Assembly (NCBI GenBank): GCA_037043235.1
Contig: JAWRVZ010000024.1
Coordinates: forward strand, 5,442,501-5,506,500
Reading direction: 5' to 3'
DNA from: Rhodeus uyekii
Lineage: Eukaryota; Chordata; Actinopteri; Cypriniformes; Acheilognathidae
Length of the DNA: 64,000 nt
Below, piece after piece: positions 47,129 through 57,777 of the stretch (positions within the stretch are counted from its first letter, which is position 1; each line of letters starts with the position of its first letter). Under the pieces are notes generated by a model. The model was not told where the DNA came from and did no database searches. It saw only the letters and a list, made by a program, of their open reading frames with translations. Both the position numbers and the translations under genes were made by a program.

Positions 47129-47570
47129 TTGCTGTATTATCAGCATATCTAATTGTAACATTTGCTAACATTTTAATTTCAAACCGTGAATTCTTGATTT
47201 AAAAATAATGAAACCATGTCAAAAATTAATTAATTGACAATTAATTAATTCAATTAATTAGCTGAAAATATATTGAAAAATATATTGAATAAAAAATATT
47301 AAATATTGAAAACTATATTGAGTAAAACATATATTAAACATATATATATATATTAATATATAATATATATATATATATATTAATATATAATATATATATA
47401 TATATTAAAACATATATTTGCATTGTCTGTATTGTCAACATATCTACTTGAAATGTTTGCTAACATTTTAATTTCAAACTGTGAATTCTTGATTTAAAAC
47501 TAATGAAATCATGTCAAAAATGTATAATTGTCAATTCATTAATTTAATTAATTAACTAATTAATTGACAA
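47129..47570 (+). repeat. Direct duplication around palindromic AT repeats
   Basis: The block at about 47129-47243 (GCTGTATTATCAGCATATCT...TCAAACCGTGAATTCTTGAT...) recurs at 47421-47540 (GTCTGTATTGTCAACATATC...TCAAACTGTGAATTCTTGAT...). Both continue into AATTAATT-rich palindromes. Between them at 47336-47407 is an (AT)n tract with TATTAATATATAATATATAT repeated twice. The copies differ at several sites. Confidence 0.8.
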
Positions 47571-47689
47571 AATCTGAACAAAAGATTTTGTATGTATTTT
47601 GCAGGCATCAGGAAACCACTATCAAATATGCGGGTTGAAATCGCTTTTGAATGTGCACTCGCTTTTTACTTTTGCTGTGAAATGCACAA

Positions 47690-47975
47690 TCACACATACT
47701 CCAAATATAGGGATGCGACAGCACAGATCACACATCTTACTTGAATCTTGCATTGTCAATACAAGATCTTATAAATGTTGTGTTATTTCCATCAAGCGGC
47801 GCATTAATTTTTGTTCAAGATCTTGAATTGTCAATTGTCTCCTCCAGCACATCCCAAACACTTTCAATGAATTCAAGCTCTGGATTCAGAGGAGAAAATT
47901 ATTCTTCATGCTCCTCCCAATCATTCTTTCACAGTTTGAGCCTGATGAATCTTGGCATTTCTACAAGTTAGCTTT
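47690..47975 (-). pseudogene. Tc1-like transposase C-terminal relic
   Basis: The - strand reading gives MPRFIRLKL, a stop, KNDWEEHEE, a stop, then FSPLNPELEFIESVWDVLEETIDNSRS. Intact Tc1-like transposases have a ...PDLNPIENVWDVLE... block carrying the last catalytic acidic residue. Here the block is recognisable but broken by stops. The tail (INAPLDGN...TFIRSCIDNAR) fits the C-terminal region. No terminal repeats were found close by. Confidence 0.7.
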
Positions 47976-49559
47976 CTACAAGTATTATTGTCCTTGTTGA
48001 GCTTGTTGAGCAAGGTCTGAAATTGTTTCGTTATTGATATTTTATGTCTGTGAGGAGAATCACACCATCACACATTCTTTGCTCTCCCACAGACTAATCT
48101 TAGCATTTTCACACAGTCAACCTGATGTGAAATCTGAATAAAGAAACTCAGTTGGTGGATGAGAGTACATCTGTAAAATAAACATGTGGGAGAATAAACA
48201 TGAATTCCCGATCACAGAACGAGAGAGACAGATTGCCTTTAGCAGAGTAATACAACCTAGTTAACATGACTGAAACACTTAATCTGAGGGACTCGGTAAC
48301 ATCTCTCAGGAGAGAGAACTGCTTTCATTTTAGACTTCAGAACATGAAGTGCCCTGACGGATGGGTGTCTTGTAAAGATCAGAGCCATACTTTCTTTGGT
48401 CGGGAGAATATAATGCACAAAGCAACAACTCACACAACGTAGTGGTGCTTGTTTCAAACATATACGATTATAGAAGTGCCCAATGGCACAAAACCGAAAC
48501 CTTCTCGGCTGTCAGAAAGCGCCTCTCTGCAGATTGCAGAAGTGGAGCATCACAGAGGCAAGAAGAAAAGAACAAAGTGACAGAGGCCGTCTTATTTCCT
48601 AGGGTTCTTCGGGGAGCAGATGCAGGCAATCTCATTTAGTGTTAAACATGAGACGAGACGTGCCTCCTCCTCTCTCACTCGCTTTCGCTCCTGCTTTATC
48701 TCTCTCTCGCACACGCAAACTTGTTGGTGTCTTTGCTTGAGTTGTAGAGAGCTGCCACTCATCCAACGGCTACGGAGTGACAAAACCCTCAGTGGTAATT
48801 TCTGCAAAAAGCTTGGCAGCGTAGAGGAGGACTGCGGCTGAATGCGATTGGCCCCCAGACGCCTCTTTTGGAAGATGGCAGGATAGGCAGCTTGAAAAAA
48901 GGCATTGAGATTTTGAGAGAGTGAGTTGGAGAGAAACTGAATTTCCACAGGTGCGATTTTTGAGTTGGATCAATTTCAAAGCCTTCGGGTGCGCATTTTA
49001 AGCCAAAGTTTGTGTGGTGAGTCAGCCAAACAAATCTTTTGTTCTTTGATTTTTGTGGACAATGCAGTCTGGAAATCAGTATGTAGGGCTACTAAGACAA
49101 ACGCAAAAAAATATACATACATTACCGCTCCAGTTTGGACACACAAGAGACCCAGTGAAACGCTTCTCATTTCCAGCATGTTATTAAGGCTATAATCAAC
49201 TGGGCTTCACGGCCCTCCCCTTGTCCCTTATGTGGTTGTAATTACACTGACATGTAGACAGTGGCAGGCAAAGTGATTTTCGCTCCCTGCAGAATGAACA
49301 CCACCTCTTTATCCATCCAGTCAGGTCGCTCAAGGAGTCACATGCAATTTCCATCCTCATTCAATTCACTTGCGCAAATAGATTTCTCATTGCTTGCTTG
49401 ACTGCCCCAATAGTAGCTCTTATTGGCAGGACGTCACCTTATAAACACAATGCGTAATATGTAAACACACGAGGAATACTGTATGTGTTTAATTCACGAC
49501 TGACAGATAGAACTGTATATGTAATCATTTTGTTCTTTAGTGGTACAATATATCGACAT
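47976..49559. other. Unassigned; one promoter-like GC-richer block
   Basis: At 48620-48960 the DNA is richer in GC and CT words (CTCTCTCACTCGCTTTCGCT) and has GCGATTGGCC (an inverted CCAAT box) at about 48844. A 118-codon - strand frame (48592-48948) overlaps + strand frames and has no recognised domain. Promoter or 5' UTR function is a guess. Confidence 0.3.
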
Positions 49560-50420
49560 TGTTACCCTTAGTCGTGTTTGCCATGCCATCTGTGCACCTC
49601 CGGTGAGGTCAATGTTTCACTTCCTGTTGGTGAGGTCCAGTGTCACTTCCTGTGTCGTGTCATGTGTTGTTTCACTACCGGGTCCCTTCTGTGTTTTCTC
49701 TCGGGCCCTTCCTGCACCTGTCTTGTCATCCCTCATCGTTAGTCTACCCAGGTGTTCGTCATTGCCTTGTGTATAAAACCCTCTTGTGTGCTCCGTATAT
49801 TTTTTCCAATCCGTATATTTTTTGTTTACCGATGATGTCATCACATCACCTGTCAGCTGCGTCACACGTAACAGCAACAGTGTTGCCAGATTGAACTGAA
49901 GATTTCCAGCCCAACTACAGCTTAAAACCCTCCCATTTAAAAAAATACCAGCCCAAAGTGCGTACTCTTATAAATAATGAAAAATGTTGAGCGATTTTAT
50001 GCATCAAAAATCATCCCAAATTTTATCAACCAGCCCAATGCATTTTTTCCCGGTCGGACGTGACCAAAGGTAACTAGCAATCTGGCAACACTGAACAGCA
50101 ACAACAATGCGCATGCTCAAAGTCTTCTTCTCTGTGTATAGTGTATATCTGTGGCAGAATAACAGCGCCCTATACTGGTCTGGCATATATACTACACCGT
50201 TATCAGTCGGTTTTAGTGGTCTCGTGTGGACGCTGATATTTATTGCGCCGACGCCGTGTTTATGATCGGATAGGGAATGCATTTGCATCATGTGGATGTG
50301 GCCCTAGTCTCCAGGTTTTGAACTATTGTGTCTCGTTAAGTCTTTTGTTTTCATGGTTTGACGTTCCGTAATAAAGACGTTCCATTGGATTCCGCTGCTG
50401 CCTCTGAGTGTTTAACTATT
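49560..50420 (+). mobile_element. LTR with TATA box and polyadenylation signal, interrupted
   Basis: It starts TGTTACCCTTAGTCGTG. TATAAAA is at 49772-49778 and AATAAA at 50370-50375, followed by CCGCTGCCTCTGAGTG-type sequence as in fish LTR ends (the segment is at 50390-50410). GACAT precedes the start (49555-49559) and also occurs at 50421-50425, a candidate 5-bp target duplication, although the 3' end there is not a clean CA. About 500 bp of unrelated sequence sits between promoter and polyadenylation regions. Confidence 0.55.
49795..50315. mobile_element. Sequence inserted in the LTR (possible hAT-like element)
   Basis: It contains CGATGATGTCATCACATCAC, GTTGCCAGATTGAACTG with a near-inverted partner AGCAATCTGGCAACACTGAA, GTGTGGACGCTGATATTTAT and an ATGTGGATGTGGCCCTAG end. 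The GTGTGGACG...GGCCCTA ending resembles hAT-type fish elements. Its left end is unclear. Confidence 0.35.
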
Positions 50421-50870
50421 GACATTAACTATTGATTCTCTGATTTTCTCCACTGATTTGATAGCATTACTGAAGGCATTCATCAACTATTTTGGTGAAA
50501 AAATGAGAAATATGCTCAAAACTAAAAATGTATATTAAGGTAACAACAATAAAGATGATTTGATAAAGTTCAGCTTGAGAATATTTGCCGTCCCATATTA
50601 AAATGTAAGAGAAATGTATGACTGGATTTTACTGGATGACTGGATTTTTTAAATATATGTATGTAAAATGTATAATGTTAATTTATAGCATTTAAAAAAA
50701 ATTAGTTTGGTACCATATGAATGTTAGAGTCATTTTAATATAATATGAATGAGCTAAAGTTCTGCTAAATGCATAAAGTGCAAAATGCTATTGCTCCTCC
50801 TCCTTGCTTATTAGTTCATGCAAGGATACTTTTATACACGCACAGTCATATACTTAGAAAATACATACAC

Positions 50871-50876
<6 letters not shown>
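50421..50876. other. Unassigned AT-rich sequence
   Basis: Nothing recognised. Confidence 0.4.

Positions 50877-50910
<34 letters not shown>
50877..50910 (+). repeat. TG microsatellite, about 17 units
   Basis: An uninterrupted TG run after ACGTGTATA. Confidence 0.93.
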
Positions 50911-50915
<5 letters not shown>

Positions 50916-52034
50916 TCTCTGCAGGTGCATTTATATACTCAAATACATTAACCTGGTACTATATAAACGAATATTCTTGACAATATTCTGCTACACAACA
51001 TTGTAGGGTGTCAAGTTAGTACACGAGAGACAACTTTCTTTCCATTTGTGGAATATCTAGAGCATGATCAGTGGGAGAGAGGTGAGTGTAGGTGTTCATG
51101 GGTAGGTGGAATAACCACCCTTATCTATTTTTCTGCTCTGAGTTTGTTTGTACGTGCAAACCCAGGCTATTTTAAAAGTTTAAAGTATGAAGAACTTTAT
51201 ATACGAGAGATGCAGCAAACCCAATTCTGTTTCATGTACTAGCACATATATTTTGTGCCCTAAATATGTTAAGGTATTTTCACATAATTTGCTTCCAGTT
51301 TCTTCTGAGTTGCCCCTCATTAAAAATTGAATCTGAGCAGGGCACCAGTACTTTGGATAAGTGATGGTCGGCGCCCTGCTAAAAAATCCAGCATTTGATA
51401 TGTTTTGCATCACGAGATGCTGGTTTGCTATGATCCGCATAAACTGTATTTTATTCAGTATTCAGGGAGTGTAGAGCCCGAGGAAGAACACAAGGAGAGA
51501 GACAGGGTAAAACAGAGCTGCTGTAAGCAACTTCAGCCAGGGCAAGACATGAACCCGTGCTCCCCTTTTCCAGGGATTAATGGGATTCTTGCTGCTATTT
51601 AAGTGACTGGGAGAGCTGAGTGACAGCTAGGAATGCGCTGAGAAGGTCTGGACGATATCTCTCTTTGTTGAGCGTTTCTTAGCGAGGAAGTGCTATGATT
51701 GACTATGAAGGCTGTTACTTTAAATAGTGCCTTAAAAACTGTGTGATACTATTATCTTTCCAAAAATAGAAAAGCTCAAGATAGAATGTATAGGAAAGCA
51801 ATTGTTTCTTCTAGACAGCGTTGGAGATCAAACTGAGAAAAGACACTAGTGATCTCATATGCTGAAACTAAAACCAAAAGCACACAAAATGTAAATACTT
51901 GAAATAAACATGAATTAAAATACAATAATATATAAATAAAATAACATATTTTAAGGCAACATTTCTTATTTTCATTTAGTATAAGTTGATGTACTAAATA
52001 TAATAACTAAAACTTAACAAAAAGTATATATACT
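50911..52034. other. Unassigned sequence
   Basis: No gene is recognised. ATCCAGCATTTGATATG...GAGATGCTGG (about 51387-51424) is a small imperfect inverted pair. Confidence 0.4.
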
Positions 52035-52330
52035 ACAAACATAACAGATAATATAAAAAATAAATAATTCAAAAATATTAACAAAGTACATTATTGATGC
52101 AAAAATTTGATCTTTAGCAGTGCTGTCATATCGATTAATCACATCTGACATAAAGGTATACATACATACACACATATATATTCTAGAACAACAAACCTTT
52201 ATGTTAGATGTGATTAATTGCAATTAATTGATATGACAGCACTGCTAAAGATCTAATTTTAGTATCAATAATCTACTTTTTGTTAATATTTTTGAATTAT
52301 TTATTTTTTACATTATCTGTTATGTTTATA
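52035..52330. repeat. Long fold-back element (arms about 123-136 bp)
   Basis: The left arm 52035-52157 and right arm 52195-52330 are inverted copies around a 37-bp loop with AT and ACATAC words. The inner part (GCAGTGCTGTCATATCGATT / AATTGATATGACAGCACTGC) matches the ends of a common fish MITE with GTGCTGTCA termini. The outer part (TAACAGATAATATAAAAAAT / ATTTTTTACATTATCTGTTA) extends the palindrome beyond those termini. Confidence 0.85.
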
Positions 52331-53669
52331 ATTGCAGTTAAAAAAACACAAACTGTGCTTATTAATTTAACAATCCATATTTATTTTACAGATCTGTTAA
52401 ATGACTTGATAAATACTAATAAATGCTTAATAAATGCTGCATAAATAGAGCTTAATCTTTAACAAAAAGGTTGTGAAGCTTTGCAATAATTTCTACATAT
52501 ACAGTAGGCTTAGATCAGACTGTCCTTCTAAATGTCCTTGAGAAGGTTTTGGTGATAACTTGCTTTTCTTGTCCTCCATTATTAGCTGGCTATCCCGCAC
52601 GGATCTGTTTACACAGGACGAATGCACCTGTTCTATTCCACTGGCTTAACGTGAGCCATTCCTGTGGAAACCCTCGCGCCAGATGAGTGAGTGTTTAGTC
52701 GCAGGTGTGCCAGAACTCATAACCTGACCAAGGATACTGCTTATATCCAGATAGAGCTGTTATCAGCACGCTTGCAGCCGGCAGGCTTTAGTGGACCGCT
52801 CTCTTTTCCCCCCAGGAAGTTTCAAAGGGGGTTTCCTTCAAAGGAAGCAAAGAGAAAGTTTCAGCTATGAGCACAAGGATTTAACCCTAAACATGTCCTC
52901 TAGCTGCGGGTTAGGTCATATCCAGGGGAAAGAACACAAGACGGTATGACAGAGACATTTTACCATTTGTATCACCAGTCGGACCTCTTGAATCTAGTGG
53001 AGAAGCTATCTACAAATTCTTGAGTTTTAGGTATTCAACAAGTATTCAATCGCACGTCTATGATTTTTCAATTTCACACGGTTCAGAGGGTGAAAGCTCT
53101 TCGGCCTCTGAGCAATCAAATAAAATCTCAAAACAAAATGCACTTCTGCCTGAGAGTCCTTCTGGGTAGTTTGTCCACTTCATTCCACTGCTTTAAAGCC
53201 TTTGTGAAGAACAGAAAATAGTAACATTACTATTGCCTTTATGCCTGAGTAAATCAAATAAATGAGTAGAGGACACAAGGATGCTCCCATATTCTTGACA
53301 AAACAAAGTAGAGCGACAAGCTGAAACTAATTTCAACCAGTTCTGTGCTTTTCAACAATCCAGTCCACGTTAAATGTGCTACTTTCAGTGTATCACTCCT
53401 ATTCATTTAACACAAACTACAATGACATCCAAAAATGAGTATGACTGTTATTTTTCACAGATTCTACAACTTACTCAGAAATGCTTATCTGATGGAAGAA
53501 TTACAGCAAATAAGGAATGATAACTTCTTTCCTTATTTGAAACTTTGAAACTATTTTAAACAAGTTTTCTCATTCCTGTATATTTCTTGCATATGCATTT
53601 TCAATAGAATAGAAAAATAAAGTAAGCAATGTTAAATAAATGTTTTCCCTTTTAATTTATTTTGCAAAT
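52331..53669. other. Unassigned sequence
   Basis: No gene or clear repeat. There are no open frames of note. Confidence 0.4.
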
Positions 53670-53730
53670 GTAATTTACATGTACGCATTTGGCAGACGCT
53701 TTTATCCAAAGCGACTTAGTTCCTGCTTTC
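53670..53730 (-). mobile_element. SINE 3' domain fragment
   Basis: TACGCATTTGGCAGACGCTT, TTATCCAAAGCGACTTAG and TTCCTGCTTTCC are the well-preserved end of the tRNA-derived SINE family. The middle and tRNA head are lost. A tandem array begins 10 bp downstream. Confidence 0.65.
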
Positions 53731-53740
53731 CAGCTGTATT

Positions 53741-54102
53741 TATTCCTGTGATTAAAGCTGAATTTATTAGATGATAAATACAGTAAAACAGTGTAATATT
53801 ATGTCAGTGTAAAACAGCTGTTTTCTATGTGAATATATAGTAAAGTGTCATTTATTCCTGTGATTAAAGCTGAATTTATTAGATGATAAATACAGTAAAA
53901 CAGTGTAATATTATATCAGTGTAAAACAGCTGTTTTCTATGTGAATATATAGTAAAGTGTAATTTATTCCTGTGATTAAAGCTGAATTTATTAGATGATA
54001 AATACAGTAAAACAGTGTAATATTATATCAGTGTAAAACAGCTGTTTTCTATGTGAATATATAGTAAAGTGTAATTTATTCCTGTGATTAAAGCTGAATT
54101 TT
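53741..54102 (+). repeat. Tandem array of a 112-bp unit, 3.2 copies
   Basis: Units start at 53741, 53853, 53965 and 54077 (partial). Each begins TATTCCTGTGATTAAAGCTG and contains AAAACAGCTGTTTT, a perfect palindrome. Units 2 and 3 are identical and unit 1 differs from them at only two positions. It is non-coding. Confidence 0.95.
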
Positions 54103-55550
54103 TATTCCAGACTTCGGATCCATCAAATCATATGATGATTTGCTGCTTATGAATCATGTCTTATTATTATCAGTGTTGAAAAAAGATTGTGTTGCCTTTT
54201 TTTTCGCTTGATTCTTTGATGATTAGGAAGTTGATTAAAAGAACAGAATTTATTTGAAATAGAAATATTTAGTAACATTAATAATATCTTTATTGTCTCT
54301 TTTGATCAATTTAATTTGTAAAATGCATAAAAAGAACATTCATTTAGTTTACATTTAGTTGATAATTGTTTATATTTAGTACATTAAAATAATATACAAT
54401 TATATTTAATCTATTTCTATACAACACCGAGTGATTCATTACAAAGCCTGTAATGCCTGTAAAGTTTTATGGCATGAGTCTCTTTCTAAAACTTTATAGA
54501 GACAAGTTCGGAAGTTGGCCAGAAGTGAATTATTGATGTAGGCTACTGACTACAGAATAAAGAAGCATACTTCGTGTGGGTTGGCCTGAATTAATCATAA
54601 CATGAGACTAAGAATTCTCTTTCTTTACAAAACCCACCAAGTTTCCTGTAAATGACAGACGTCTTCTTGCAAACCTGGACCCAGTCATTACCGACAGCAT
54701 CAGTTTACCGAGCGCATCAAACATTCAGCAGACGCTCTATTGTCTGCGCTGCGTTCTTGCATTTTCCGCCTACAGTGTAAAACGTGCACAACATGCAATT
54801 TTGACATCAACATTCCCAACGTCTGAAGGGACCATCGCCTGTTGAGTTAATTGACCCATGATTTGTAAGATCATGAGTAGATCTGTAGTGTTTAACTGTA
54901 GAATTACACTATGAATCACATACTGATATATATTCAAGTCTTAAGAGCCTTGAACAAAGGATTTCATATCCCCCCCCAAAAGTATCCTTTCTTTCCCTTT
55001 CCCCAGAGTTTCATGGAGACCACCTGACTGTATAAGGCCTGTACATTTCTGACATGCAGATGTGTGCGGTGGTCCACAAGCAACAGAGCTTCATTGAGAT
55101 ATTAAGGTTGACGTTTCTTGCCGACGAACACAATGTCAAGCCCCTTTCTCCCTGGATTTATGGAGCGGTTGATGTGGTAAGGGTGGAGTGGAGGGCTGTA
55201 TGAATACACTGCAACAGAAAGCAATGGAGTGTCGATTCATCCCCCGTGTCCGTGGGCTTGCACACTTGATCAATACTAATCCCCTCATCCGTCACAGGTC
55301 ACATCCACTTGTACATCTCTCACTGTCAGCACATGAGTGAACATGAAGTGATTCTCAGGACACTGGTTTAACCGTCCTCTGGGATGAGCTGCTAAATAAA
55401 CTTCTCATTTTTCGGTTGATCCACGTTACATTCAGGGTGTTTGGAGACTTTTTAATAATGAAGGGTTTTAGATTTGACTTTCATATTATACTCTTAATAA
55501 TATTGGGCTTTTTTATCATACTCTTTGGCATAGTTTGTTAAGTTTGTATA
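54103..55550. other. Unassigned sequence
   Basis: No repeat or gene is recognised across about 1.4 kb. A ten-base C run starts near 54970. Confidence 0.4.
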
Positions 55551-56273
55551 CAGTAATACCTCGGTTTACGAGCGACTTTGTATTCGAGCAAACCGGTGTA
55601 CGAGCGTTGTATCGGAGTGCGAGATAAATTTTCTCTCGCCCACGCGCATTTTTTTGTGGAAAAGTCCTAACGCTCAGCATCTTCATGTGGATTTTTACTG
55701 GAAATATCCAAACGACAGCCTCTCACAAAGCCCATCACTCCTTCACTCGTTCATTCTCTCAGCGTCGCTCGGTTTGGTTGCATCATTCACCACAGTGATA
55801 CTTTTATAAGCGATTTACGGCGGTTTTACCTCGTGTTGTTCACATTAATTGTGATCGCTATTGTTCACGTAGTGAAATATATACGTACAGTACAGCATAT
55901 AGACAATGACCTCAAGATGAGTAAGAAAGAAGGGATGAAATTCTCCCTGTAAGCAGTAAATCCCTCCTCTCGTCTCCTTCACGCCAGCAGCGATGCGACT
56001 CAAAGCTAAAGTGCGTTATAGTAAATTGTCAAGTATTTTTAGAGTTTAATTGTCAATTGATAATTAGTATTTATATGAGATCTTAATGGTTCTAACTTTA
56101 ACTGTAATTAATAGGGTAAAACCAAAAAAATATTTAAAATGGGCATTTATGGTCATGTGGAACGAATCGAGTGATTTTTATTGCATTCTTATGGGGAAAA
56201 TTTGGTGTACGAGAATTTTGAGTTACGAGCTCACTCTTGGAACGAATTAAATTCGTAAACCGAGGTATTACTG
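55551..56273. mobile_element. Complete non-autonomous Tigger-like transposon (723 bp)
   Basis: The termini are CAGTAATACCTCGGTTTACG and its exact inverse at the right end. The copy is flanked by TA on both sides (55549-55550 and 56274-56275). TACGAG/TCGAG words recur at about 22-bp spacing near both ends. The interior has no complete transposase. MSKKEGMKFS near 55918 may be what remains of its N-terminus. Terminal repeats are related to those at 15.2-16.8 kb and 21.25 kb. Confidence 0.85.
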
Positions 56274-57162
56274 TATTTATATTTATAATTTGTTCATTTG
56301 CCATCTTAATGTTTTTGAGCTTGTCACAATGCGTTCTGGGATTGCCTACAGCCCTGTCCCAAATGGCACACTTCAAGTGTACTTGCGGTCTTGTGTGCAT
56401 GTTCGGTAATGAAAATTCTGTCATTATATTCTCACCTTCATATTCCAAAACCATATGCAGCTTAAGTTCGTCCAAACTGCTCTTTTGCTACTTGCTATGG
56501 TCTATTCTAGAGAGCATTTGCTCAGACAAAAACATCTGGTGCAATGAGTGCACTAGCATATAGAAGGCCTTCAACCTTGGACTAAAAGACACACAATTAG
56601 TTTTTTAGGGTTTTAAAAAAACATTAAAATAAAGATTGAAGTATCAGCTACTAAACTCAATTTGCTTTAAGCTCCATTATTAGACTGGATCGTGTTGTGG
56701 TGTTGTCAATAACCTGTCAAAGGAAATTAATTCCACTCCATCTCTTTTGATCAGTGCCTAGATGTGTGATTTTGCCTATTACACTGAGGCAATAGACAGC
56801 TCAAAGAGAGATGTATAACTTTCCTAACTGACACAGGATTCATTCTCGCTTTCATCAATAATGGATATAAAATGGACAGCATCAAATAAGATCTCAGACT
56901 TTAGCAGGGATTCGGCCTCCAACAAAGCGCACAGGCAATAGCAGGTGGGAAAAATCTTAATAAAAAAAAGGTTTCCTTGTAGCTGGTTTTAGAGGAAACT
57001 ATTTATAATGCAGGAATGTGTCAACACGATTTAAGTGTGGAGGGAAAAAACTCTTTCAGAAGGTTGTAGAAAACCTCTGGCCTTCAACAATCTCACCGTT
57101 TTTTGCAATGGACTCAATAGACTCACCCAATATGCAATGGAAATAAAATTGTATACATATAT
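56274..57162. other. Unassigned, with one 'GTTCACCC' MITE piece
   Basis: AATGAAAATTCTGTCATTAT and TCTCACCTTCATATTCCAAA at about 56407-56445 belong to the common MITE interior. The frames 56134-56475 (-) and 56237-56563 (+) overlap the transposon end and this MITE and are not genes. Confidence 0.4.
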
Positions 57163-57777
57163 ACCGCATATAACCCGCGGGTTATACCAGATTTTGCAAC
57201 CCCCGCAGGGGGTGCGGGTTATATAAGGGTGCGGGTTATATATAACAATTCACGTAATAATATTTCAATATATTTGTTTAGTCCCTAAGGACGTAAAGGT
57301 TTTTTTTACAGTATTTTCTTTCTGTTTTTCATTCCTGTGAGGGTTGTTGTCTCTGGTGCTTGTATTATCACTCTGACAGCTGGCGCTGATAGGCTGTCTG
57401 ACCTGTCAATCATGCAAGAAGACGTGATTGGCTGTGCTGCATGAGGGCGGGCTCTTCTCATCTCATCCGATGATCAACACCTGTAGAATCGCTTCTTAAG
57501 GGACGAGCTGCTGCACAGCGGGAGACACTGCTCTTTCTTTTTCTTCTGATTCTGTGTTTGTTTTATTATTGTGTGAATTTCACACACAAGCACTGTGCAC
57601 CGAGCCTGAACAGTTATGATAATTGACGTCATGCGAGCAACATTCAAAAATCGAAATGTGAACTTACACAAAAAAGTTCATCAATCTATGGATGTGGGTT
57701 ATGCCAATGATTTTTTACACAAAACCGCAAAACCCGCGGGCTATATGAGTGTGCAGATTATATGCGGGAAAATACGG
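57163..57777. mobile_element. Pogo-like non-autonomous element with CCGCGGGTTAT ends
   Basis: The left side has ACCGCATATAACCCGCGGGT and three GTGCGGGTTATA words (57212-57245). The right side has AACCCGCGGGCTATATGAGT, GATTATATGCGGGAAAATAC and GG. The ends are imperfect inverts. The interior has CGTGATTGGCTGTGCTGC and no transposase frame. The superfamily is inferred from end structure only. Confidence 0.6.

Noticed and set aside
48592..48948. 118-codon - strand frame as a gene
   Set aside because: No recognisable domain, and overlapping + strand frames are open over the same DNA. I kept only the low-confidence promoter-like note.
53741..54102. CRISPR-like array
   Set aside because: Units are 112 bp and contiguous with no unique spacers, so it is a tandem duplication in animal DNA.
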